From contig NZ_CP175511.1 of the NCBI RefSeq assembly GCF_046058945.1, forward strand, positions 1,488,001-1,552,000: a stretch of DNA of 64,000 nucleotides, read 5' to 3'. The stretch is from Brochothrix campestris (GTDB taxonomy: Bacteria > Bacillota > Bacilli > Lactobacillales > Listeriaceae). Of this stretch, positions 8,567-17,349 are shown piece by piece. Below the pieces are notes generated by a model. That model worked only from the letters and a program-made list of their open reading frames with translations. It had not been told where the DNA came from and did not search any database. The first letter of the stretch is position 1. Every line of letters starts with the position of its first letter. The position numbers and the translations under genes were made by a program.

Positions 8567-9760
8567 TCAGCTGTTTTTTTCTAAAAAAGTCACAGCACGC
8601 TTAAGTCGTTGCAGTCCCTCTAATAATTTTGCGCGTGAGCAACCAACGTTAAAGCGAATGAACTGGTCGTTATGCGGATCATAGGTCGACCCTGGCATAA
8701 TCGCGACTTTACCGACGTTAATCAAGGCATGTTGGAGGTCAGCAGCCGTTACATTTAAGCCGCTCACATCGAGCCACGCCAGATAGGTTGCTTCAGGGAT
8801 GTTAAACCGAATGGCTGGCAGTTCAGCTGCTAAAAAGTCTTTAATTAAGGTGAGATTGCTCGTTATCTGCGTATTAAGGTCATCGAGCCAATCGCCTCCT
8901 TCTTCATACCCGGCAACGGTGCTAATCATCCCTAAGATACTGGTCGATGAGAGACCGTTTTTATTTTTAAGGCTATACAAGAAACGTTCACGCTCCATCT
9001 CAGAAGGAATGACACAATACGAGCCAATCAAACCGGGTGTATTGAAGGTTTTACTGGCCGAAGTACAGATGGCAATGTGCTGCAAATAGCGCTGTTGTTG
9101 CACGAGCGGATGAACAGCGATACTTGCACGACTAATATCCATGTGGATTTCATCGGAAATAATCTTCACGTGATGACGTTCACAAAGGGTGATGACTTCT
9201 GCCAGCTCAGCTGTTGTCCAGACGCGCCCCGTTGGATTATGCGGGCTACAGAGTAAGAGCACGCGAGTCGTCGGCAATGCTAACTTCGTCTCTAAATCAC
9301 TAAAATCAATCGTGTACTGACCGTCTTGATAGAGCAAACGGTTATCGACCACATGACGACCATTTGCTTCAATCACCTTAAAGAAGGCATCGTAGGCTGG
9401 TGTTTGAATGAGCACACCTTCACCAGGTTGCGACCACATCTCGATTAGTTTAGCGACCGAAAAAATCACGGCTGGGCTGTATACAAGCCAATCGGATTCA
9501 ATCGTCGTTTGATAACGCTCGTGATACCAGTTAGTAATTGCCTCTTTGTAATACGCATGGTTCCAGCGGGTATAACCAAATAATTGATGTTGCATGCGTT
9601 CGTTGAGGGCGGTCATGATGGCAGGAGCCACGAGCACATCCATATCTGAGACGGTGAACGGCAGCAAGTCGGCTTGCCCAAAACGGTCTTCAATGTAATC
9701 CCATTGGGTACAAAACGTCCCTTTGCGGTCGATTACGGCGTTAAAATTAGTTTTTGTCAT
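8567..9760 (-). CDS. malY: MalY/PatB-type PLP-dependent C-S lyase (cystathionine beta-lyase family)
   Basis: A 397-residue fold-type I aminotransferase-like enzyme. It shows LPFTVSDMD near the N-terminus, LLLCSPHNPTGRVW, SDEIHMDI (Asp that contacts the pyridine nitrogen) and SASKTFNTPGL, whose Lys forms the Schiff base. A conserved RFNVGCSR near the end supplies the carboxylate-binding Arg. MalY/PatB enzymes cleave cystathionine or cysteine S-conjugates to pyruvate, ammonia and a thiol. The start overlaps the end of malX by 14 bases, so translation is probably coupled. The malX-malY pairing matches the E. coli mal locus, where the physiological link is still unclear. Confidence 0.9.
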   Translation of the reverse strand: MTKTNFNAVIDRKGTFCTQWDYIEDRFGQADLLPFTVSDMDVLVAPAIMTALNERMQHQLFGYTRWNHAYYKEAITNWYHERYQTTIESDWLVYSPAVIFSVAKLIEMWSQPGEGVLIQTPAYDAFFKVIEANGRHVVDNRLLYQDGQYTIDFSDLETKLALPTTRVLLLCSPHNPTGRVWTTAELAEVITLCERHHVKIISDEIHMDISRASIAVHPLVQQQRYLQHIAICTSASKTFNTPGLIGSYCVIPSEMERERFLYSLKNKNGLSSTSILGMISTVAGYEEGGDWLDDLNTQITSNLTLIKDFLAAELPAIRFNIPEATYLAWLDVSGLNVTAADLQHALINVGKVAIMPGSTYDPHNDQFIRFNVGCSRAKLLEGLQRLKRAVTFLEKNS

Positions 9761-11333
9761 GGTGTTCGTCCTCCATTAAGTGTGCAATCTCATTTTTAAC
9801 CCCAGCCACCTGTGAACCGATAATCACCTGTAAGCTCGTGGCATCGAGTTTCATTACACCGAGGGCACCACTGGCCGTTAGTTCGGCATCGTTAACGACA
9901 CCCATGTCATTGACCACTAACCGTAGGCGCGTAATACAGTTATCTAAGTCCGCAATATTCGTTGCGCCACCTAAGGCGTTTAAAATGCGGGCGGCATCAT
10001 ATTGACTGCCTTTGCCGTGATTTAATTCTGCGTCAGACCGTTCAATTTCATCCTTCGTTAACGGTTCACGACCTGGTGTTTTAAGGTTGAATTTTTTAAT
10101 GGCCCAACGAAACACGAGGTAGTAGACAATAAACCAAATGATACCGACGAGGATAACGAGGTACCATTTTGTATCAGTCCCTTGCATCACACCAAAGATG
10201 AGAAAGTCCAACACACCGCCATCAGTATTCCCGATAACAACATGCAACAGTGCCATTACCATAAAGCCTAAACCCGTCATAATCACATGGAAGAAGTATA
10301 AGGCCGGGGCAATAAAGAGGAATAAAAATTCAATCGGTTCAGTAATCCCGGTGACGAAACAGGCAAGTACACCTGAAATAAGCAACCCTTTCACCTTTGA
10401 ACGTCGTTCTGGCAATGCCACTTGATACATTGCTAACGCGGCTGCCGGGAGACCAAACATAAAGGTTGGCATCTTCCCTTGTGATAAGAAGGCTGTTGCA
10501 TCAGGACTAATGGGGCCGCCTGATTGTAATTGTGCGTAGAAGATATTAAGCGCACCTGAAATCGTATTGCCGTTGACCACTTCTGTCCCACCTGCTTCGG
10601 TGAAACGAATCATTGCCACTAAAATATGATGAAGACCGAATGGTAGCAAGAGTCGTTCGCCAGCACCGAATAAGAACGGACCGAACACACCTGCTTTTTG
10701 AATTAGCTCACCAATTGCTGCGATACCTAGCGCAAAAAACGGCCAAATCATGGGCAGAATTATGCCGACAATCGCTAATACAAGTGAACTAATAATGGGG
10801 ATGAAGCGTGGACCGCCGAAGAAAGCAAACGCATCGGGCAGTTGAATCGTGTAAAAGCGTTTATGTAAAAGATAGACGATGATTCCGACAATAATACCGC
10901 CAAGCACACCCATCTCAAGTGTTTGGATTCCAAGCACCATGCCTTGACCAGCTTCGCGTAGATGTTCACTAGCAGCCAAACCCTTTGTTTCTGTTAAGTA
11001 GAAGTTAATTGATAAATGCATGATGATGTAACCGACTAACCCTGAGAAAGCCGCTACGCCTTTTTCTTGGCGAGCAAGTCCGAGTGGAATTGCCATCGCG
11101 AACAACAGTGGTAAGTAGGTAAAAGCAAAACCACCAATTGTAGACATGAAACGAAAAATCACCTGTAAAAAGGCATAATCTAAAAAGGGAAACTTGTCGA
11201 TGGTACTCGGGCTACTAAATGAACTCCCAATGCCGAGCATTAGACCCATGAAAGCAAGAAGCGCCACCGGCAACATAAAGGTTTTGCCTAATCCTTGAAA
11301 AAATTCACCAACACTAAATTTTTGTTTTTTCAT
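9747..11333 (-). CDS. malX: PTS transporter subunit EIIBC, MalX-like (maltose/glucose family)
   Basis: A 528-residue protein with an EIIC domain of about ten membrane helices (residues 15-410; GERLLLPFGLHHILVAMIRF and GITEPIEFLFLFIAP are typical of the glucose family). A C-terminal EIIB domain follows (about 450-525) with the phospho-cysteine in NIADLDNCITRLRL. No EIIA domain is present, so phosphate must come from an EIIA encoded elsewhere. Glucose-superfamily EIIBC proteins import and phosphorylate a hexose or disaccharide; the substrate cannot be fixed from the sequence, and MalX homology suggests glucose or maltose. It is followed by an overlapping malY and preceded by a cre site and the rpiR-type gene. 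Confidence 0.88.
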   Translation of the reverse strand: MKKQKFSVGEFFQGLGKTFMLPVALLAFMGLMLGIGSSFSSPSTIDKFPFLDYAFLQVIFRFMSTIGGFAFTYLPLLFAMAIPLGLARQEKGVAAFSGLVGYIIMHLSINFYLTETKGLAASEHLREAGQGMVLGIQTLEMGVLGGIIVGIIVYLLHKRFYTIQLPDAFAFFGGPRFIPIISSLVLAIVGIILPMIWPFFALGIAAIGELIQKAGVFGPFLFGAGERLLLPFGLHHILVAMIRFTEAGGTEVVNGNTISGALNIFYAQLQSGGPISPDATAFLSQGKMPTFMFGLPAAALAMYQVALPERRSKVKGLLISGVLACFVTGITEPIEFLFLFIAPALYFFHVIMTGLGFMVMALLHVVIGNTDGGVLDFLIFGVMQGTDTKWYLVILVGIIWFIVYYLVFRWAIKKFNLKTPGREPLTKDEIERSDAELNHGKGSQYDAARILNALGGATNIADLDNCITRLRLVVNDMGVVNDAELTASGALGVMKLDATSLQVIIGSQVAGVKNEIAHLMEDEHHDKN

Positions 11334-11391
11334 TATGCATCCTTCTTTCGTCGTTTATGATACCTTTACTTTAGCATGGCATCTACAGACA

Positions 11392-11406
11392 AGAAAGCGT
11401 TTTCAA
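11392..11406 (-). promoter_or_regulatory. cre site (CcpA operator) upstream of malXY
   Basis: On the minus strand TTGAAAACGCTTTCT matches the consensus WTGNAANCGNWNNCW at every position. It lies about 60 bases before malX and just upstream of an extended -10-like TGCTAAAGT, so binding would block transcription when a preferred sugar is present. Confidence 0.75.
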
Positions 11407-11446
11407 TATTACGGTAAAAGTTACATTTTATGAAAAAACTTACACA

Positions 11447-12223
11447 TTAACGTTCGACACCGGTCGCTTTCAAGTACTCTAGTAACACTAATTCAAGGAT
11501 GACATGAAAAGGTATCCGCGAGGTCATATCGAGTTCGCCGTAGTAAGCGTTGGTGACATGGGCTCGTAATGTAACAACACTTCTTTTTTCGAGGCTGCTG
11601 TTCGCGTTACCAATCAATGAAATAATCGGCACGTGACGCTCATTTAAAGCGGTGGCGTAGCGGACGACATGCTCTGTTTCGCCCGAATACGAAATGATAA
11701 TCGCTAAATCAGCTGACGTGAGACGTTGTGAAACGATTTCTAATTCATCCCAATCACTGCGAGCTGAACTTAACTTGCCAGCAAAGGTCAACTTGCGACT
11801 CGCTTCAAGACAGAGCGGCAACGAGGCGCCGACACCGAAAAATTCAATTGATCGGCTTGCCATAATGTGACTAACAGCCGCTGCAACCTTGTTGGCTGAT
11901 AAGTTCGTAATTGTCGCGTTTATTTCGCGTTCGATTCGCTCGGCTTGACTCGTTAACGACTCTGTTTTGACATCAACGACTAGCTCTGTCTCATGTTCGA
12001 GTGCTTGTGCGACGGCGAACTTGAATTGTTGGTAACCGGCAAACTCAAGTTGCTTACAGCAACGGCTAATAGTCGCAGTCGAGATAAATAGACGTTTGGC
12101 AACGGCATCAATCGTACTCGTAATAAACAACTCAGGTTGAGCCATTACATCCTCCAAAAAGGTGCGTTCGAGTTCACTTAAATTGGCTGCTTTTAATTTT
12201 AGTTTTTTAAAGAGACTGTTCAT
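11447..12223 (-). CDS. RpiR/MurR-family regulator with SIS domain
   Basis: A 258-residue protein with an N-terminal RpiR helix-turn-helix (about 1-75; TSTIDAVAKRLFISTATISRCCKQL). A sugar-isomerase (SIS) domain follows (about 115-240; SIEFFGVGASLPLCLEASRK and IISYSGETEHVVRYA) that binds a phosphosugar. These regulators sense the phosphorylated product of the neighbouring transporter. The gene sits 113 bases upstream of malX on the same strand and is the probable local regulator of malXY, a job done by the LacI-type MalI in E. coli. Confidence 0.88.
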   Translation of the reverse strand: MNSLFKKLKLKAANLSELERTFLEDVMAQPELFITSTIDAVAKRLFISTATISRCCKQLEFAGYQQFKFAVAQALEHETELVVDVKTESLTSQAERIEREINATITNLSANKVAAAVSHIMASRSIEFFGVGASLPLCLEASRKLTFAGKLSSARSDWDELEIVSQRLTSADLAIIISYSGETEHVVRYATALNERHVPIISLIGNANSSLEKRSVVTLRAHVTNAYYGELDMTSRIPFHVILELVLLEYLKATGVER

Positions 12224-12339
12224 TTAACTTTCCTACTTTCTGATTTTTTGTTATTCTGATGTATTTTCATGGTAGTGTATTTTTCACTTACTATCATAGC
12301 ATGTTTAGAGCGACACGATCGGCGCTAAAAAAGGGCACT

Positions 12340-12376
12340 CAAAAAACGATAACAACTGTTGCGATTGTTATCGTCT
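12340..12376 (-). terminator. Inverted repeat with minus-strand T-run after the aldehyde dehydrogenase gene
   Basis: AACGATAACAA and TTGTTATCGT arms are followed by six T on the minus strand. It lies about 215 bases past the stop of the aldehyde dehydrogenase gene and beyond a dispersed repeat copy, so it would end a transcript that includes that repeat. Confidence 0.65.
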
Positions 12377-12394
12377 GAGACTGAGGCTTGGTAG

Positions 12395-12560
12395 CGTTGA
12401 TCAAGCTAATTTCACTTTTATTCCTCTAGTATTTAAAGCCTAAACTTGGATGATTTCAAAAATAACGGGTCGACGGAAAATAGTCGAGACGTTATTTTAT
12501 CCAATTACTGCAGTTTAAAACGGCTTTTAAGTACTTTCATTTTTCTCCAGCTTTTTTGCT
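12395..12560 (-). repeat. Dispersed repeat copy R1 (minus orientation)
   Basis: On the minus strand it contains GCTGGAGAAAAATGAAAGT, a hairpin (12470-12487, TCGAC / GTCGA with loop TATTTTCC, extended by AAAATAACG / CGTTATTTT at 12459-12498) and then CTAGAGGAATAAAAGTGAA. The same order of boxes is found at 17.4, 46.8 and 56.5 kb. No intact long ORF. It fills most of the gap between the rpiR-type gene and the aldehyde dehydrogenase gene. Confidence 0.65.
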
Positions 12561-12589
12561 TCTAACAGGTTGCATTCCCTTTTGTTTCT

Positions 12590-13930
12590 CTATTGACCAT
12601 ATGCTAAGCGTTTAATATTGAGCAAGTTCATCACACTGACGTTATCGGTAGTGCTGCTGCCACCCACTGCCCCACAGCCTAAGGTTAATGACGGCAGTAA
12701 ACTTGTTGAAGCACCAATTGCACCCAATGAGCCAAACGTATTTATAAGGATACGTGAGGCATCGATTTGTAAACCGAAGTCTAAAATATATGCTTCGTTG
12801 GTCGAATGCAAAATGGCGGTATGCCCGGCACCTTCATTACCGAGCAACGCGTTACAAGTCGCAACGCCTTCTTCCCATGAGTTCACAGTATACATACCTA
12901 AAACAGGCATCAGTTTTTCACACGAGTATGCATTCTTGCCAATGGTTTCAATCCGCTCTTCTGAAACAAGGACTTTTGTGCCTACTGGAATAGTTAAGCC
13001 ACTTAAACGGGCAATCGTCGCGACTGGTTGACCGACAAATGCGGGATTCATTCCACCTGTTTCTTTCATGATAAAACGGGCAAGTTGATGTGCTTGTGAA
13101 CGTGTTAAAATGTAGGCGCCTTGTTTTTGCAGTTCCGTTAAAACAGCTGATTTAATCGCTTTATCAACGACGATTGATTGTTCTGATGCACAAATTGTCC
13201 CATAATCAAACGTTTTGCTACGAATAATTGTTGCAACGGCTGTTGTAACATTAGCTGATTGTTCAATATATGCCGGTGCATTTCCTTGACCCACACCAAT
13301 TGCCGGTGTCCCTGATTGATAAGCCGCTTTAACCATCGCTTCACCACCGGTTGCTAAAATGAGCGCGGTCTCCGGTGCACGCATCAATTCAGTTGTTGCG
13401 GCAATGCTTGGCTCAGAAATAACTTGAATCAGCCCGGCAGGCGCTCCCGCACTCACTGCTGCGCGTTCGACGTAATGTGTCGCTTTAATAATCGCTTGCA
13501 ATGCTTTTGGATGCGGTGAAAAAATCATCGCATTACGCGTTTTTAACGCGATTAATGCTTTATAAATAACGGTCGATGTTGGATTGGTAGAAGGAATCAA
13601 ACCGGCAATGATGCCCATCGGAATCGCAATGTCAATTGTCTTAGCTTTCTCGTCACGAGCTATTTCACCGACTGTTGCCACAGCTTTAATGCTGCTGTAG
13701 ACCGCCTCTGCTGCAAATTTGTTTTTAATGATTTTATCTGCTATATTACCAAAGCCAGTTTCAAGGTGGGCTACTTCTGCTAGTTCTGCAGCAACCGCAC
13801 TCAACTGTACTGATACAGTTTGAACGATTTTGTCGACCTGTTCTTGTGTAAATGTTCGATAAATTGCTTGGGCTTCTTTAGCATTAGATAATAACTGAGT
13901 GACCGTTTGGTTCGCTGTTGTTTTAATCAT
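12590..13930 (-). CDS. CoA-acylating aldehyde dehydrogenase (acetaldehyde or sulfoacetaldehyde type)
   Basis: A 446-residue protein equal to the aldehyde dehydrogenase half of AdhE, as in stand-alone EutE/PduP/SauS enzymes. It shows IPMGIIAGLIPSTNPTSTVIYK near residue 105, FSPHPKA, ILATGGEAMVKAAY and the catalytic cysteine in DYGTICASEQS. It would reversibly oxidise an aldehyde to acyl-CoA with NAD+. No alcohol dehydrogenase domain and no microcompartment genes are adjacent, so the aldehyde source is not clear; sulfoacetaldehyde is possible. The gene is monocistronic, with a long upstream region holding two cre-like sites and a perfect 12-bp palindrome at the promoter. Confidence 0.85.
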   Translation of the reverse strand: MIKTTANQTVTQLLSNAKEAQAIYRTFTQEQVDKIVQTVSVQLSAVAAELAEVAHLETGFGNIADKIIKNKFAAEAVYSSIKAVATVGEIARDEKAKTIDIAIPMGIIAGLIPSTNPTSTVIYKALIALKTRNAMIFSPHPKALQAIIKATHYVERAAVSAGAPAGLIQVISEPSIAATTELMRAPETALILATGGEAMVKAAYQSGTPAIGVGQGNAPAYIEQSANVTTAVATIIRSKTFDYGTICASEQSIVVDKAIKSAVLTELQKQGAYILTRSQAHQLARFIMKETGGMNPAFVGQPVATIARLSGLTIPVGTKVLVSEERIETIGKNAYSCEKLMPVLGMYTVNSWEEGVATCNALLGNEGAGHTAILHSTNEAYILDFGLQIDASRILINTFGSLGAIGASTSLLPSLTLGCGAVGGSSTTDNVSVMNLLNIKRLAYGQ

Positions 13931-14039
13931 GTTAAACGCCTCATTTCATTTATTTGTCTTTTCTTTACACCTTAATAGTATCAAAAACAGCATCGTAAGT
14001 GGGTGGCAAAAAAGCAACATTAACACTGATACAAAAGCT

Positions 14040-14062
14040 TTTATAGCATTTTTCACGTGAAA
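14040..14062 (-). promoter_or_regulatory. Extended -10 promoter and adjacent palindromic operator of the aldehyde dehydrogenase gene
   Basis: On the minus strand TGCTATAAA (TG plus -10 TATAAA at 14040-14045) is preceded at once by the perfect palindrome TTTCACGTGAAA (14051-14062). The palindrome covers the -35 area, the normal place for a repressor site. The protein that binds it is unknown. Confidence 0.55.
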
Positions 14063-14083
14063 TCAGTTTCAAACTCAAAACAA

Positions 14084-14130
14084 TGTAAAGGTTTACAATT
14101 CAAAGTAGATAATAACGTAACCGCTTACAA
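14084..14130 (-). promoter_or_regulatory. Two cre-like sites upstream of the aldehyde dehydrogenase gene
   Basis: TGTAAAGGTTTACA (14084-14097) is a palindrome that departs from the cre consensus only at the central CG. On the minus strand TTGTAAGCGGTTACG (14116-14130) matches the consensus except for its last base. Both are upstream of the promoter; their distance suggests activation or looping rather than simple block. Inference only. Confidence 0.5.
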
Positions 14131-14234
14131 AAAGACGTCTTTTTTTGGACATATTCAACGATTTCTTTCATCATTTTTTACGTTTCGATGCTATTTTTAA
14201 TCGAAAAACAACCGAATTAACAGTTTTATCACCG

Positions 14235-14261
14235 CAAAAAAACCTTTCGTTTCCGAAAGGT
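14235..14261 (-). terminator. Terminator after glycerate kinase
   Basis: Stem ACCTTTCG (14242-14249) / CGAAAGGT (14254-14261) with a 4-base loop and seven T on the minus strand, 38 bases past the glycerate kinase stop. Confidence 0.85.
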
Positions 14262-14299
14262 CACTTTCTGTTATATAACAGTTTTGATTTTAGACATTT

Positions 14300-15412
14300 T
14301 TAGCGTAACGATAATAGCGACGCAACACGTTCAGCAGCAGCAGTTAAATTGATTGTTGCCTCGTCGATTGCCTCATCGATTGTAGTGACCCGTTGCACAA
14401 TCGGTACCACCACCGTTACACCGTCTGAACGGAATCGTGCCGCATCGCCGCTAACACCGCCAACCAAAGCGATAACCGGCACCTTCGACTGCTTTGCTTT
14501 GCGTGCTAACGACAGCGGCAGTTTTCCAATTAAACTTTGATGATCAAGCATACCTTCACCAGTAATAAGCAAATCTGCACTCTCAAGTACATCGGTAAAA
14601 TGCGCTTGTTCAGCTATTAAATCTGCGCCTGAGACTAGTTTTGCCCCTAAAAAATGCCGTAAACCAAAGCCAATCCCGCCGGCAGCACCATCGCCTGGCG
14701 AGCTGTTAACTTCACCCGTTGTCACTTCGAGATAATGTTGCATCGCCTCATCTAGCTGAGCTAATTCAGCGTGGGCAAACCCTTTCTGTGGACCGAACTG
14801 ATACACAGCGCCCTCCGCCCCAACTAACGGACTGGATACATCTGCCGCACCAATCAACGTGACATCTTTCAAGCGTTTATCGAGTTGCGTGACATCAGTG
14901 TAGGCAATCTCAGCCAACTGCTGTGCGCTACCAGTTAAAACAGTACCCGTTCGATCATAAAAGCGAACGCCAAGCACAGACAAAAGCCCCATTCCACCGT
15001 CCACAGTTGCACTACCACCTAAACCAACAACGATTTTGCGGGCCCCTTGATTCAAGGCCGTCATGATTAATTCACCGGTACCAGCACTTGAATAATGTTG
15101 TGGATGAACAGTCTCCGTCTTAAATTGAATACCTGAGGCTGCACTTACATCGATATAAGCGGTTTTAGTCGCCGCGACCCAACCATACTCCGCCTGTATC
15201 ACATCCCCTATTGGGGATGTCGTAGCAGTATGACACCAACTGGCGGATGGCGCATTTGCCAGCAATGCCCGGGCTGTTCCTTCTCCGCCATCAGCCATCG
15301 GTATCGTGTATGTTTGGTGACCATGTGCTTTAAACACAGCGGCAATCAATTCATTTGCCGCGACACTCGATAACGACCCTTTCATAGCATCCATTGCGAT
15401 GATAATATTCAT
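14300..15412 (-). CDS. Glycerate kinase
   Basis: A 370-residue protein of the GarK/GlxK family and usual length. Family motifs seen: AMDAMKGSLSS at the start, MADGGEGTARAL, SAASGIQF, GLGGSATVDGGMGLL, GAADVSSPLVGAEGA, PGDGAAGGIGFGL and TGEGMLDHQSLIGK. It phosphorylates D-glycerate with ATP (usually to 2-phosphoglycerate in this family), feeding lower glycolysis. AAGGAGGA precedes the ATG. The gene lies 27 bases downstream of a beta-rich protein of unknown function and is probably co-transcribed with it. A terminator follows. Confidence 0.93.
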   Translation of the reverse strand: MNIIIAMDAMKGSLSSVAANELIAAVFKAHGHQTYTIPMADGGEGTARALLANAPSASWCHTATTSPIGDVIQAEYGWVAATKTAYIDVSAASGIQFKTETVHPQHYSSAGTGELIMTALNQGARKIVVGLGGSATVDGGMGLLSVLGVRFYDRTGTVLTGSAQQLAEIAYTDVTQLDKRLKDVTLIGAADVSSPLVGAEGAVYQFGPQKGFAHAELAQLDEAMQHYLEVTTGEVNSSPGDGAAGGIGFGLRHFLGAKLVSGADLIAEQAHFTDVLESADLLITGEGMLDHQSLIGKLPLSLARKAKQSKVPVIALVGGVSGDAARFRSDGVTVVVPIVQRVTTIDEAIDEATINLTAAAERVASLLSLR

Positions 15413-15439
15413 TAAGGTTCCTCCTTCTTGTTTGCGCCA

Positions 15440-16468
15440 TTATTCATTTGATTCCAATGCAAGGATGCCACTCTTAGCAACTAATAATGCTACGACATCA
15501 CTCCTAATACCATTTACAGCATAAGCAAACACCTTAACCGGCTGATTAGTACGTAAAACCGGCGTTTTTATTTCAAAAAAACCTTTCTGGTCTGTCCGAC
15601 TATTATACGTGGTCTCGTCAAGCTCAAGTTTAATTTGGCGCAACGGTTCACCGACACCCTTAATATTTGTCATACCATTAAACAGTGGCTTTATCGTCGG
15701 TGGTGGCGGTTTAATCGATTTGACATTAGCTGTTTTTTCGAAAGTTGTGCAAAGTGTATATGCACTAAGATTATGTGAACACGCCTCTAAAATCTCAAGA
15801 TAGTAAGTACCTTGTTCTAACAAATATGACGTCGTTAAGGGAACGTCTAACACCTCACAGAACGTTACAGCTTGTGTCACCAGTTCGTTCGTATAAAGCG
15901 TCACTATCAATGCACTGTCAGCTTTAATAGCTAGTCTTAACGCCCCACTGTCACTAACACTGAAGCGATATAGCTGTTTTCCTTTATCAGACGCACTAGA
16001 TTTAACATGCCGTTTCGTTTTTGCTAAATCCAATTCATTTAACTTTACCATGTTATTATTATCATATTCGCTAATTAGCGGCCGTGAGGATAACGCATAA
16101 TAACCGTCGCTCGTCGCCTTTACCTCAATGTCATAACGACCAGGCGTGACACTCACTTTTAATTGCTGCGCAGATACATTCTGAAATATATTACGAGATA
16201 CCACCTCACTCGTTTGCGTATTGTAGAGATTGACAACACCTTCGAAAGTTGAGTCTATTGTATCGAATTCAAGCGTCAAAAGCGCAGATTCCTTGAACAC
16301 GATTTGATAATTATCAATCTCGCTCACTGTACTGTATGTCTGGCTAATCTCCAGTTGGCTGCCACTTAAAAACAATGGTAATCTCATTTTGCTAGCAAGC
16401 TTTTTTTGATGCCCACTAAACAAAATCATTTTCACTAACGCTGGATGAAGCATTTGCGATTGAGTCAC
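15440..16468 (-). CDS. Beta-rich protein of unknown function with PPC-like and Ig-like segments
   Basis: A 342-residue protein, not recognised as a named family. Two stretches (about 40-125 and 145-235) show the pattern of pre-peptidase C-terminal-like beta sandwiches: alternating hydrophobics, then VTPGRYDIEVKATSDGYYAL in the first and LLEQGTYYLEILEA in the second. A proline run (PPPPTIKP) links them to a C-terminal Ig-like domain (GEPLRQIKLELDETTYNSRT, then GFFEIKTP). There is no signal peptide or membrane helix, which is odd for such domains. The start is GTG with AAGGAGG 12 bases upstream. It lies directly upstream of glycerate kinase on the same strand. No function is proposed. Confidence 0.6.
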   Translation of the reverse strand: MTQSQMLHPALVKMILFSGHQKKLASKMRLPLFLSGSQLEISQTYSTVSEIDNYQIVFKESALLTLEFDTIDSTFEGVVNLYNTQTSEVVSRNIFQNVSAQQLKVSVTPGRYDIEVKATSDGYYALSSRPLISEYDNNNMVKLNELDLAKTKRHVKSSASDKGKQLYRFSVSDSGALRLAIKADSALIVTLYTNELVTQAVTFCEVLDVPLTTSYLLEQGTYYLEILEACSHNLSAYTLCTTFEKTANVKSIKPPPPTIKPLFNGMTNIKGVGEPLRQIKLELDETTYNSRTDQKGFFEIKTPVLRTNQPVKVFAYAVNGIRSDVVALLVAKSGILALESNE

Positions 16469-16693
16469 CTAAATCCTTACCTCCTTATGATTTCCTTTGT
16501 TATAACATAACCCTTTTCAGTACTTTCTAATCATGCTACCTTACCTTTTTTACTAAATTTCTCAAAAAATAAATAGCGTAAAACTATACATTCCTTTGAT
16601 AATAAAGACAGGCTTCTGTATTGTACACGCTTAAAATTTCATCTACCTAAATAATCACTCTATATCTTTTATTTTTTTATAGCAATCGCTTGA

Positions 16694-16722
16694 TTGTCTT
16701 TGTCGCGTCATTTTGCTATACT
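16694..16722 (+). promoter_or_regulatory. Promoter of the GNAT acetyltransferase gene
   Basis: TTGTCT (16694-16699), 17-base spacer, TATACT (16717-16722). The start point would fall after the upstream in-frame TTG at 16690, which supports the ATG at 16753 as the real start. Confidence 0.75.
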
Positions 16723-16752
16723 GTTAAAAATCTCTTACTTGGAGGCGTTCCT

Positions 16753-17337
16753 ATGAATGACAATACGAAATTACAGATGTTATTAGCACAACATAGCGTG
16801 TTGCACGGTAAGCGCATTAAGCTTCGCCCAGTTACACTTAATGACGCGACTGCGCTTTTTGAGTATGCTAGTGATCCAACGACGACACAATTCATTTTTG
16901 AAACCCATTCTTCACTTGCCAAAACACGCGAGTCGATAGCAAACTTCTTCATGAGTGATCCACTTGGTAAGTTCGCGATTGAACACATCAACTCACAGAA
17001 GATGATCGGTACGATTGACCTCCGGGTGGATGCCCTACACCAACGGGCCGAACTTGGTTATGCCCTAAACAAGGCATACCAAGGCCAGGGCTATATGACT
17101 GAAGCTGGGCAATTACTCTTAGAGTTGGCCTTCTCAACCTTAGGTTTGAACAAGGTCGAGTCGCACTGCGACATTAACAACCCCGCTTCGGCGGCCGTGA
17201 TGAAGCGACTCGGTTTACAGTATGAAGGCACCCTTCGGCAACATAAATGGTTTAAAGGCAAATTTTGCGATTATGCTTTTTATGGTTTGTTGAAAAGTGA
17301 GTATCAAAAAAAGCCTGTTGCACCATCCAAAGAATAG
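16753..17337 (+). CDS. GNAT-family N-acetyltransferase (RimJ/RimL type)
   Basis: A 194-residue acetyltransferase from the ATG at 16753, which has GGAGG at the right distance; the longer frame from 16690 would start inside the promoter. It begins with GKRIKLRPVTLNDATALF, then has AELGYALNKAYQGQGYMTEA (acetyl-CoA pyrophosphate loop QGQGYM) and NPASAAVMKRLGLQYEGTL near the end, typical of RimJ/RimL enzymes that acetylate protein N-termini or small amines. The substrate is not predictable. The gene is monocistronic and is followed directly by repeat copy R2 and a strong terminator. Confidence 0.9.
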   Translation: MNDNTKLQMLLAQHSVLHGKRIKLRPVTLNDATALFEYASDPTTTQFIFETHSSLAKTRESIANFFMSDPLGKFAIEHINSQKMIGTIDLRVDALHQRAELGYALNKAYQGQGYMTEAGQLLLELAFSTLGLNKVESHCDINNPASAAVMKRLGLQYEGTLRQHKWFKGKFCDYAFYGLLKSEYQKKPVAPSKE

Positions 17338-17349
17338 TCAATCGATTGA

